Below, in pieces: positions 29,881-40,725 of a DNA stretch of 46,078 nt (the stretch's first letter is position 1; each line of letters starts with the position of its first letter). The notes below the pieces were generated by a model, which was given only the letters and a program-made list of their open reading frames with translations, was not told the origin of the DNA and made no database searches. Both the position numbers and the translations under genes were made by a program. The DNA lies in assembly GCA_009602725.1 (NCBI GenBank), contig WELB01000246.1, positions 120,461 through 166,538 on the forward strand. The letters are read 5' to 3'. This DNA comes from Spirogloea muscicola (taxonomy: Eukaryota; Streptophyta; Zygnematophyceae; Spirogloeales; Spirogloeaceae).

Positions 29881-32800
29881 TCACTTGCAAGACCAGAAGC
29901 TTGTAAAGACTTTCCTGCTGACGGTTTCACTGATCGACTTGTCTTTCTTGCCCTGGTATGGAATGCCAACCAGGAGCCGCTCCTGAGCAGCTTGATCACC
30001 CTCCTGCCACATTGAGCAACTGCTGTCAATATCCCCGTCAAGCATGAGTGCAAGCAGATCCACCAGTGCCTGCTTACATGCCACATGTGCTTTGACCATG
30101 TCTCATCCATCCAACACGACAGGACATGCGCAAAGGTGCACACAAAGAGGGCGTGCTTGTTACCCTAGCCATGTAAGCCTTGACCAGGGAATGCACTGTG
30201 GGATAGCTCCTCGTGATGCCTTGAGCAATGTCGTCTGTGACACCGTTGACCTGGACAACAGAGGAAACAAAGCACTTGCATGCCTTGAAGGCCCTAGGCC
30301 CAAGACGTGACATGGGAGATAGATGGACTAGCACACATTGATGACATGTCCACGACGCTAAGCAATGGGTTGGTCACAAGAGGCCAGCTGCTGAGCTCAG
30401 TGCGAGGTAAGGCAGTACTTGCAAGAGCATCAGTGCGAAGACATCGCTGATACGTCTCCGCTCGAAGTCCTTGACACGTTGCTCGAATTGAGCAAAGGTC
30501 ATGCTCTCTGGGGCTTGACTGGAGCCTCCCTGATTGCGTGAATATCGATCCTTGACTGCCCTTGTTAGGTACCCATATCGACGGACTGTATCCATCAGGT
30601 CCCCCGTTCTTTGAATATCAAAGTTGTCGAGGGCCTCCGTCTCCAAGCAACTGCAATCAGTTATGCAGAGAAGCAGACAGCAATTGGCTTCTCATGAGCA
30701 AACCTGCTGAAGAAAGGTCTACAGCAAATTGGTGGCCCATGAATGATTTAGACCGCTTCTCAGCACGCCTTAGCCAACTTAAAGGATCAACTGATTCCTT
30801 ACGCTGTCTTGATTGCCTCACTGCGCTCCATGAGGTCTGGATTGCCTTCCACGAGGTACATTGGTCTAGTCAAGCCACTTCTCTGCAAAAAGACAAGAAG
30901 GTCGTCAGATGCTGCTGGGTGCTGTGAGGCTCGTACAATGAAAAGGTTGATGGCCAGTACACAGATGTTGTATGTACACAACTTATGACAAACATATCCA
31001 AATCTGGATACCCACCTTCATTCTTAGCTTCTGCTTCATGTAACGGTTGTCTCTGCCAAGGATTGAGCAACTAAGGTCGACAACACTCTTCCTCTTGATA
31101 ATGAAATCAAGGACGTACTCTATGGACGTCTCCTTGCTGCGAGCAATCCACAGGCAATCACCAGCTGGCAAGGTCCTCTCCTGCTCAAAGATGAGCTCAG
31201 CACAGTTCCCATAATGCTAGCTGCTGCGTCTGAGGAGCATGTTCGCCTCTCAGTCCGATAGTCAGAGACATCATGAAGCATCTGTGAGCTTCAAATGCAA
31301 AGCTTATGCTGCTGATTACCTCAACAGCCATGACATGATGTGTCTCCAAGGCGTCCCTGACTCTGGACCGTAGATTGGTATGACTGCAAACAGCCCGTAT
31401 TTAATATTGGGTCAGTGTGCAATAGATACGCTCACTGCAACGCAAACAGCAGTACAGCAAGTAGCAACCTGCAAGAGGCAGACGCTTATGCTCATACAGC
31501 AAACAAGCAAACACTCACCGCTCACTTTCCCTTCTATCTAATTGCATGTACTGCTCTCTATTATCGAGTAAAAATATGATGTCATAGACATCAGCGAGAC
31601 ACTGCCCCAGTCTTAGTGGTGGCAGGCTCAGTGACTGTGCAGGCTCTGGGTCACTGCTTCCATTGGTCCTACCAATGAGAGAGTCTGACACAAGACAAGG
31701 TTACTTCTCAGCCATCATCTTGCATCACGCATGCACACTCACTTTGCTTGCAAGGACAGCAGGATGCTCAAGAGCCCTTGGCAGTGGGTTGTCGCCTATT
31801 GGTGCACATGAGCATTTGTTATTACAGGATCACTTTACTCTATTACTTTCTCGTTGGAAAAGATCTGCTATTTTAGTGCTGTGCCTCCTAGCCACCTTGG
31901 GAGACTTTCATGGATGCACAAAAGTGGACGATGTGGGACCATGATAACATGTTTTACAATGTCAACAACTAGACAAGCCCGATCTTGATGCTCCGGTGTA
32001 CATCATAGTTATTGGCAACTCATGAATCACTTGCCTCCCACTAAGTGCTGTAATGTGCTGCATGTACTGCTGAGGTGATTTGCATCAACAAGCAATGAGA
32101 CCCCTGTACGTGATTGAACCAGGCTTACCCAGTTGCTCCTGCCAACAGGCAGATTCCCCTTGAGCAGTGGCTGTTCGGTCATCGTGTTGATCTAGGGGCA
32201 CAGCCTGCAGGTCCAACATGTACTCAAGCACAGTCTCTTTTGCAGAAAGTCCAGGAAGACATCCTTGTCCTGTAATAGCTGCCATTGCTGACAAGACTTG
32301 GCCTCTATTATATCCAAGTTCCATGATCTGCAATAGTCATCACAACATGACATGCTCAAAGACCACAGGCTGTAAGCAGAGTGCTCCGGCGAGAGGCTGA
32401 GCTGAATGACCCAAGTGCTGTGAGCATGCTTGCCTTCATGCTCGCACAGAAGAAGCAGACATACCTCTTCTATTTCTGCTGGCCTTAGCAGGGGTTGTGA
32501 TTGGAGTGGAACTCCACTTTGCTCCTCAAGGTGGCCAAGTCCCTCGTATGGGTTCTCTGCTGCAACTCGGTGCAATCCAAGTCAGCCAGCAACAAATGCA
32601 ATTGCAAATGTGTAGTGTGTGCTAACTCTTATAGAGCAAGTGTGCAAGAAGCAGATCAGGTCGAGACCATAGACCCAATCATCAAGACACCTTGCAATGG
32701 TTGGCTCTCTTTGAGAGAATGTGCCATGGACATGCTCCGCGTCTGTGTGTCAGGCTGACTCTCCTGACTTGGCAGAGGTGCTCTTGTCGAGCCATGGAGA

Positions 32801-35053
32801 GCGTGCAATGTCGACGTGGGTACAGCATGTGAATCAAGGATATGTCCTGCGCTCGCTTGTGCCAAAGCTTCCTCAAGCACTAGGCAATCTGGACTCGAGC
32901 AATCTGGGTTCGAGCTGTCCTTTCCTATGGTTGCTTGGGCTGTCGAGTGGTTCTTGTTGAGCAGCTGCAAAGCTCATCAGAGCTGTGCTGCTTGAGTCGA
33001 CATGTCCCTTAGTTGCAGCTCATTGACTACGCGAGATCGCATCAGAGAGAAGTAAGACGGCCATGACAGCAACTTGGAGAGTCATCACTTTTAGAAGCAT
33101 CAGTGAATCCCTCAATGCCAGATTCACCAGACCTATTCTAATCTGTACGCACCAGGTCATGCTGTCCAGTTGGAAGATCTGACAACACCGACCCCTTTCG
33201 CTTCTTCTTTGGCTTAGCTTTCCGTGAGCTGGCATCATGGCTCTTATCACCTGCAAGTGCAAGCCTGTGGGCTCAGTTGTGATTTGTGGTAATCAAGCAG
33301 GGGTACCCTTCATGCATCCTTCTCCCACTTTGCACCTGCAGATGGCAAGTTTCTCTTGACAGTATCGAAAGAGCACAAGGATACCAGGATTCACCGCTGT
33401 GCTCAGTAGCTGCAGGAGATTTCTCAGACTCTAGGAGGTGGTAAAACTGGTCATCCTCTGACCGTCGCATGCAGTCCCTTGCAAGCTTCTCGCCAGCCTC
33501 TGTCAGCTGATACCTAAACCAACCAACCAGCATATCATTGAAGGAGTGTCATGTCTCAGATGCAATGGCTGTGCAAGCTCGGACTAATTTGTGCTCTCAG
33601 GTCCAGACCCCCCCAACATTCTCCCTAGCAACACCACAGAATGAAGTAGGCTGAATATGTCATGGCAGTTATTGCTTTGGTGAGACCTGTGCTACCTTGC
33701 AGGGCGCTTGGTCTTGCCAATAAGACCTTTACTGACAAGCAGACTCATGGAGCTCCAGCCACTGTAGTGCGCAAAACTGCCCTCAATATGCCTGGACGAG
33801 GTGCCTACCGAGCCTTCTGATGTTGTTGGCCTGCAGTACAATCATCAAGCTTGACATTTCGATGGGTTGCCTCTGTGATGATGCCAGTGCAACTGTCTGG
33901 CACGTTTGCTCTCCTCACACTCATGCATACAGCCTATATATGTATTGATCTGACTTGCACATGTGCCGACCAAGGTTCATAGCAAGGGTTTTGAAAGACC
34001 TATCCACGACCAGGGTGGCGAGTATGTTGCTCAAGGAGGGTCGAGCCATCAACCTGATGGGTCGATTTGTCAAGTTGCTTGCTTCAGTCTCATCAACAAG
34101 AGCCTCCTTCAGCATGTACTCATCCCCCTGCTCGTACTTCCTCCTGTGACAAGGAACGTCATTGACAGATCGCGCACCTTCCAAGATGCCTTATGCTGAC
34201 TAGCACAATTGATAGCCATCTCACGAGCAAGCAAGCAAGCAAGCAGATTACTGCCACTGCCTTTGAAAGAATGCTTAGGCAGCAGCTTGGAGATGAGGCA
34301 AGCACTGCAGGTGTTGCATTAGGGTCTGTGGACTTCTGACAATGGAGACTGTTGCGGGGCTTCCTTTACCTGTACAGAGTGACCAGCAGAGCAAACGGGG
34401 CGGTGCCAACTCCTGGCTTGTACGGCTTGTTCGCTCGCTGCCGTGCAGCTGCATATCCAGTGGACAGGAGGACGTCAGCGCTGCAAGGAGAGAGAGCTTG
34501 AGCAGGTCTCGGCAACTGAGGGACTGTGAAGCCGCAGCTGCAGACTCGTGCCAACGGACGTGCTGAGGATGACTTGCTTATGTGCGCCATTCTGCCAGCA
34601 GCGCGCAGAGCGCACCGGGATGGCTCGCCTGGTGGGGCTCGCCCGCAGCTGCCGCAGAAGAGGCGCCGGCCGCGGCGGCCGGCGGGGGCGCCACGGCCTG
34701 CTTGAAGTGGCCGTGGACCTGGCCGGCCACCCACGCTCCGACGCCCCTGCGCTACAGCCAGCCACGCGCCTCAGTGGCCGGCAATCGTGCCGCCATCGCT
34801 GAAAGGTGCGGGACCTACACTCGAGCCTCGAGCTGGCAGGCGCTCGCCTGAGCTTCTGGAAGTCGCGGATGGTGGCGACGGCGCCGTCGGCGTCGCAGAC
34901 GCTGCGCAGGGCTCGGCGGATCGTGGCGCCCCAGCTCTCCTTGTAGCGCTCCTGCCGGGGCAGGGACTCCAGGAGGCCCGCCAGGCGGTCCGCGAGGCCC
35001 TGGTTGGCGGGGCAGGCCGCGATCGGCGGCGGCGGCGGCGGCGGGGCCGCCAT
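29881..35053 (-). CDS. MUS81: Crossover junction endonuclease MUS81
   Basis: About 14 minus-strand exons; joins checked include 34848-35053, top 34746, 34370-34448, 34054-34143, bottom 33696, top 33513, bottom 31519, 31320-31383 and 31016-31195. Order: polyproline start and ACPANQGLADRLAGLLESLP, HhH (LRGVGAWVAGQV), YKPGVGTAPFALLVTLYR, EYMLKEALVDETEAS, winged helix (YSGWSSMSLLVSKGL, YQLTEAGEKLA), an NLS (KPKKKRKG, about 33200), a UBA-like helix (IMELGYNRGQVLSAM, about 32320), then the ERCC4 nuclease (YDIIFLLDNREQ, LPAGDCLWIARSKE, FIIKRKSVVDLSCSI), YLVEGNPDLMER, FDIQRTGDLMDTVRRYGYLT, SDVFALMLLQ and the second HhH (VNGVTDDIAQGITRSYPT), with TGA at 29881. It cuts 3' flaps and branched DNA with an EME1 partner. 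The ERKxxxD motif reads KRKSVVD. Very strong family match. Confidence 0.93.
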
Positions 35054-35435
35054 GGCCGCGGCGCAGGTAGGGGCGGGGGCCTGCAGCGAGCTCGGGTCTC
35101 TAGCCGCGAGTCCGAGCCCCCAGCCCAGCTCCTGCGCCGCCGCGGGCCCCGCCCGCTATGGCGCGCGACTTGGATCAGGCGTCGCCTCACCACTGAACCT
35201 GTAACACCGACATCCACGGTCCCAGTAAATGTTCGAAGTGCTCTGTCCTTCATTACTAAAGGTCTGGCCTTTTCACAGCCATTGCCCCCCTTCGGGAGTA
35301 CTTGGGGAACATCTTTCACTTCGAAAGCTTCACCTTTCAAAAGCTGCTTATTAAGTGATTTTTGGGCTCACCCCCTCGTGGAATAAAAGAGGGCTCTTCT
35401 GAAGTAAGGGATGCCTGTAAGTGTTGCGTTACCCN
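35054..35435. other. Divergent MUS81-NUP88 intergenic region, ends at single n
   Basis: Shared upstream space of two head-to-head genes, about 380 bases before an isolated n at 35435. Composition changes sharply across the n (AT-richer before, very GC-rich after), which supports a scaffold join. No promoter element was identified. Confidence 0.45.
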
Positions 35436-35439
35436 GCCC

Positions 35440-38400
35440 GCGCTCCCGACGCCGCGCTGCCGTGCGCGTGAGCCCCCGGCGCCCGCTCTCGCCCGTCCTG
35501 CCGCCGCCTGCAGATGGGCGTGGTCACGTGTACGCAGCGGCAGGGCCGGCCTCGTCCCCCATTGCGCGCGTCTGCGGACTGTGCCGAGCTCAAGGAGCCA
35601 GCTCCCACTGCAGCGCCTGCAGTGCCCTCGCGCTGAGGCGGCATGGTCAGGCGCTGACCTCTGAGGCCCGGCCTCCGCTTGTGCAGCTCGAGCAGGGTCG
35701 GAGCCGCGGGGCTGGCGTGCTCGAGCGGCGGCCGGGGCGTGCGCGTCGTGCAGGCCACCTGGCACCCGCACAGCGACGTGCACCTGGCAGTGCTGTCCTC
35801 AGACAACACCTTCAGGTGTCTTCATCACTCCGCCTCTTGTGGGCGGGCAGCTGGCTTCTGTCGCGGGCACGCCGTTGTAGGGCACGGATGCAGTCCCAGG
35901 ATCTAGGATCTAGGGCCAAAACCCTAAACCCTAAACTCTGAATCTGACCTAGGCTCTCGGTTCCTGAAATTACTAGTGGCTAGCCTTCAAACGGAGAGGG
36001 GTTGGAGGTGGGGCGCCGAGCAAGGGTGTAGTGCCAGCAGCAGTGGGCGATCAGGGTTTCGTTCTAGGGAGGTCCTCTTGGACAATGTGGGTGTCTAGGA
36101 ATGGTGAGCTCACAGGCTTGTCTAAGCACTGAGCTGTCTAAGCTTGTCCTTGCAGGCTCTTCAATCTCTCACGCAGCAGCGAGACTGCTGAGCAGGAGTA
36201 CCTGCTGCGGTTGGACCAGCGAATCGACCGAGCTACGGCCTTTTCGTTCGGTGGTAGTTCCCGCTGGAACTTGTTCACGGTAGGGCACAGGGCTTTCGCT
36301 TGGGCTTTTCGTGGTTTCTCCAACTTCTGTCGAATGAGTCATAGGCTTCTGCCAAAACCTTCGGCCCGATCAATGGGCCGCTGTGCCTGGGCTTCTGACC
36401 TCTAGACCTCTGCAACATGGCGTAGGTTTTCTTCCTCCTTAGCACCGGCAAAATCTACAGCCTCTGCCCAATCGTAGCCTTTGGCAGGTGAGCGCCAGCC
36501 CAGGGACTTCATTAGCACTTTGTCGGTCTTAATGTCTGTCAGGTTGCTTGAGTACTCCTCGACTTGCCGCATTTTAGACAAGCAGAAGATATCTGGTGGT
36601 CTACTTCTTCTTGCATGCCTGTTACTTCAGCTTCTGTTAGTCCAAGGCAGATCATTCAGTGCTGAATTCAAAAAGGAATTGCTGCACTGTCTGTGGGTGG
36701 ACACTTCACAGTTACGTTCCACGGAGCGTTATTGAGGACCTTGTGAAGAGACCAAGAGTGCATGCTGACAAACAAGGGTGCACCCCGCACGGTCGGGAAG
36801 TACTTGAGGACTCCGAAGTCCTGCAGTGGCTCATACACTCGTTTCCGGATGTTGAGTCTGGAGAATCTGGGAGCACTTCGAGTAGTCGACCTGTCCTCGT
36901 GAAGGCCCGTCCATATGTTGCTACGGATCGCTCTGTGTGCTTGCAGGTGGATCACAACAAATTTTTCCAGCATGCCTACAAACCAACCTTTTCTATATAC
37001 TGCTCGAGAGTTGTCCACCTACAGCATCTTCACTTGTGATCCAGAGCATGTAGGCAGTATGACAAGGATTACAGCTATGAGACATTCTTCCCAATCACGG
37101 TGCAGGGGCCATTTCAAGTTCTGAATGGTGACGAGCACGGGTTGGCAGCATCTGGAGGAGCTTTTGCAACCAGCCTCCTGCACCTGATGGCAGGGAGCGA
37201 CTCTCTTCTGGCTGTTGCCTCCAGGGATGGCCAGGTAGCTCAGGCAGCAACTAAGCTCCGGAGGGTGCTTTACCATCTGTTAGAGGTCAGGAGTCTAAGC
37301 AATTCATGGCATAATTTTGACATTTCTGACTTCTAAGACTCGGTGTCTTGAAGCAGTGGTAATTGTGCTGCTGCCAGGTAGTTGTGCACCTGATGGAGGA
37401 TCGTGTGGAGCCTGCTTGGAAGAACAATGAGATCCCTACAATCTCAAAAGATAGGATGGGTGGCATACTGTCCGTGGTTACGATCGCAGTGGCTGCTCCC
37501 GAGCGGCAAAATTTACAAAACAGCGAAAACGACTCGAGATGCTGCATGACAGCGATTGTGATTGTGGACCTGAATCTTGCAGAGCAGGCCCTCGATGCTG
37601 CGCCGATCGTGCTCCTCCCGGACCCCGTCTTAGCAGAAAGGCTTTTCTGCTCCCATGCTGCTGGGGTGGAGGCCATTGAGCTCCCACTGCTATCATTGGC
37701 TACTGAGCTGCATTGCACAAACGAGGGCCAAGTGAAGGCCACCTCAAGCCAAGCTCCTCGAGCAGCGACGCCCAGAGTTTTCTCTGTTCTGGACATACGT
37801 CCGTTGCCGGGGTCTGATGCACCATACTTGCCACTTGCTGGGCTTGCTCTTGTAAGCAGCGCCATTGGGGAGACCTGGCTCATAGCTGCAACAGCCGCCG
37901 CCCAGTACCTAGTGCTTAGAATGCCTAGCAGAGATGCCTTACTTCCGACCAGGCCCGCCGGCACCGACTTGTCCAAAGAGGCTGGCCACAAGCTGGAGCA
38001 TGGTGGACACGTGCTGATTGGGAGTCTGGCAAGCGGACCCGAGGACATTGGCATGCCCAGAGTATGCACACGAAGGCCAACTTTTGACGCAGCAATGTTC
38101 GTGATTGAGCGCCTAGTAGCTTACCATCACCCTGTCTGCTACCCAACTTCTTAAGCCTGACATATGCGCAACACCATCTGCAATCAAGCTGCATCTCTCA
38201 CTTGTCATTGCGTTGCAGGTGCTCCATAGTCAAGCTCTGGTTGCTCAATCCATTGAGGGGAGGGCCTTTCTTCATGAGGGTTGTAAGATGCTTCACAAGA
38301 AGCACATAGAATATGCTCACAAGGTGAATCTGCCAAAGATGAGGATGATTCAAGCAAGAATCTTTGGCTCACTGACCAGCCGATTCGCACGTTGCACTTC

Positions 38401-39638
38401 GTGCTCTCTGCATCATCCGAAAAGAAGTACTGCGGTACTCTGTACTCTTCACAACATACTGCTGCTGCTCTGCTAATGTGTTGACTCTAGCAACTTTGCT
38501 TGTCAGAGCAGGCCTACGTGGAGTTGAAAGGTCACCACGGGCACCTGCGCGAGACTGTCAGATCTCAGATGCAACATATGCAGGTAAATGGGCAGCGATT
38601 TGCATCTCGATCAAGCACAGTAGACCACCTCCATTCATGCCGTGCCGTACGTAAGGTCACAGGTGAGGTGCTTTCCAAGGTTTAGTAGCCCCAGACAAAG
38701 ATGTCAAAGCAAGGGCACGTAATTCAAGGAACTATTGGCCTTTTTCACTGTAGTCCGATGCCTCTCTGAGCAACTCTGGTGAGTTGTGCTCAGGTTTGTT
38801 TGAAGTCCTTGGAAGACGAGGAAGCTCGATCTAGTAGATTGGTTGATAGGTTGTCCTCGGCGGCTGAATATAATGTCAGCCTGGAGAAGCGTATCCTGCG
38901 CTTCAGTCAGCTGCCTGCTGTTGCGAAAGGGCCCCTCTCAGTGCCTGAACGGACCTTCAAAGCTGAGCTTGGCACGTGCTCGAACCTTGGAAACTTGGGC
39001 AGGGCTGTGACTTCTGTCACAGATACACACTAGCATCACTGTCTAAACTGGCTCATTTTTATAGTCATGGCAGGCTCTTGTGAGGCCTTAAATGCTTCAA
39101 TTTTAGACCCAGGTTCTGTAGGATGCTCAGCCCGTGCCCAGTAAAAGCATTGATCAGGCTTGTTACACCTGGCCCACCTTGCAACCTTCGCCTTCATACG
39201 ACCCAATAGTACTCTGCCACCCCTCAGTCCGTCTTTCATTCTGATGTAAGTTGTACTGCCTGAGTAGCTGTAACTCAATCCCCTCATCTTCTGCTTTTGC
39301 ATTTGTGAGCTGCAGATGCACTGGAAAGGCACGACTTAGAGCTCCTGCGGTTGGCCGTGCAAGACTTGGCCCTGGAAGCTGGTGGGGAAGATATTACAGT
39401 CGCAACAGCCCCTGCAGCAGGGCTAGCTGCAGCTGCTGGCAAAGGTACCCTGGGAGCCAGGAATCAGCCAAGATCAGAAGAAGCCAACAGCCACCCTAGC
39501 ATCAGGGTGCCAGAAATGCAGATGCGCAAGCTGAAGATAGCAGTGGACCAACTGTCCTTGTCCTTGGAGGACATGATGCACAATGTGAAGCGCTTGGAAG
39601 AGGAGACCTCTACCCGGGAGCTTCAATGCGCCAAGTGA
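35440..39638 (+). CDS. NUP88: Nucleoporin NUP88 (MOS7-type)
   Basis: Exons: to 35815 (VVQATWHPHSDVHLAVLSSD), 36156-36279 (SSETAEQEYLLRLDQR, FSFGGSSRWNLFT), 36426-36487 (VFFLLSTGKIYSLCPIVAFG), 36712-36946 (SYVPRSVIEDLVKR, VLVKARPYVATDRSV), 37106-37234, 37378-about 38065 (PIVLLPDPVLAERLFCSHAA, GLALVSSAIGETWLIA), 38219-38323 (SIEGRAFLHEGCKMLHKKHI, EYAHK), about 38493-38583, about 38794-38970 (GPLSVPERTFKAEL) and about 39316-39638 (DALERHDLELLRLAV, TGA). Order and blocks match plant NUP88: a beta-propeller, then a C-terminal coiled coil ending after an MQMRKLKIAVDQLSLSLEDM-like helix. It sits on the cytoplasmic face of the pore and helps regulate nuclear export. The N-terminus is uncertain because of the n at 35435. 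Confidence 0.9.
35922..35935. repeat. Interstitial telomere-type repeat
   Basis: Two exact CCCTAAA units (TTTAGGG on the other strand) with degenerate neighbours lie in the NUP88 intron 35816-36155. A small ATCTAGG duplication is just upstream (about 35900-35914). Confidence 0.75.
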
Positions 39639-39639
39639 T

Positions 39640-40196
39640 ATGTGCTCTATGTGGTCTGCCACCTCAGCGCTGCTATCACTGTTGAAGGCCGCTAAGTCGC
39701 GTTCATCACCGAGGCTAGTCGCCGACCTGAACTTGTCTGGCTTTGTCGCTAGTCAAGGTAAGGCTCTATGCTTAGATCTATTCGGAGGCAGGAATGTGTT
39801 CTTTGTCATCAAGACTGCTTGTGCCATAAAGCCTTTTTAATTGGCAAGCAATTTTGACAGGTGATGGTTGTGATCAAGGTGCTAAAACTGTGGATTGTTC
39901 ACTTTACAATATTTTGTTGAGGGACTGACAGTGCAAGTGAATGCTGCCGCAGAACAAGTTACCTGTAGTGAGTTGTGCTTGTTTCAGATTGTAAGAGCCC
40001 ACACTGTGGTCCACACTTACACCTATGCTTTAAGCCTGACCGAATGCAGGCTATGGGAGCTCCTCGCCTTGGTGACATCAGGAGCATTCCTGGACGGGAT
40101 GGACGGACCAAGACATTTGAAAGTTGGATTCCTCGAATGGGATTGAAGAGAGATTACTGCAAAGCTGGCTATCGTCTCTCAGAATCCATGTGGTAA
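39640..40196 (+). CDS. Small protein, probable mitochondrial, unknown
   Basis: Two exons, 39640-39757 and 39988-40196, joined by GTAAGG...TTTCAG in phase, give about 108 residues. The N-terminus (MCSMWSATSALLSLLKAAKS then RSSPRLVA) is a typical amphipathic mitochondrial presequence with Ser, Leu, Lys and Arg and no acids. The second exon encodes CKSPHCGPHLHLCFKPDRMQ, then RSIPGRDGRTKTFESWIPRM and GLKRDYCKAGYR. I do not recognise the family; conserved-looking Gly/Arg/Trp residues and four Cys suggest a small conserved mitochondrial component. The first ATG is one base after the NUP88 stop; an in-frame ATG follows at 39649. Confidence 0.6.
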
Positions 40197-40725
40197 TGGG
40201 GGGCTACTGTGCTTCTCAAGGTGTAAGCATCCTACATTGCATCGACCGGGCCTCTTCCTTTGCTGGTCAACGCTTGCCCATTAACTTCATCATCTGATTG
40301 ACCAACAAAGAAAGCGCAGGTAAGGCTTTTGGTCAAGCTTGAGCAGAATTTGCATAGCCCAGAGACAGTACAGGAGCACCGTACTTTGTCTTTGCCATAC
40401 TTTCTCTGTCAATAGGCTATACTTAGCTGAAGATATGAATGCCTGCTACGGGCTAGACAGCATCCATCTAAGGGAGTAGATATTAGCACTCAGCTTCAGG
40501 CGAGGTGCTTGCAAATGGACTCCTGTTCAAACTAGAATTCTGCTAGTCTCAGATGAGAGACCATGCACTAACGGGCTTCCTATGAAGCCTACAGTGGCAA
40601 CAGTACCCGACAAGGCAAGCCAAGCTCCAAGAGTAATTTGGCAGCTAGACAGTTCCTTGGCTGACCTCTAAGGTTGACCGGCTTGTGGAGTCAATTTGCG
40701 AGCCTGATGTGTAAAGCCTTGTGTC
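40197..40725. other. Convergent intergenic region
   Basis: Between the small plus-strand gene and the 3' end of the minus-strand coiled-coil gene. No coding or RNA signal is recognised. Confidence 0.4.

Noticed and set aside
29881-31200. EME1 instead of MUS81
   Set aside because: The N-terminal HhH, winged helix, DNREQ and LVEG blocks fit MUS81; EME1 lacks the N-terminal part.
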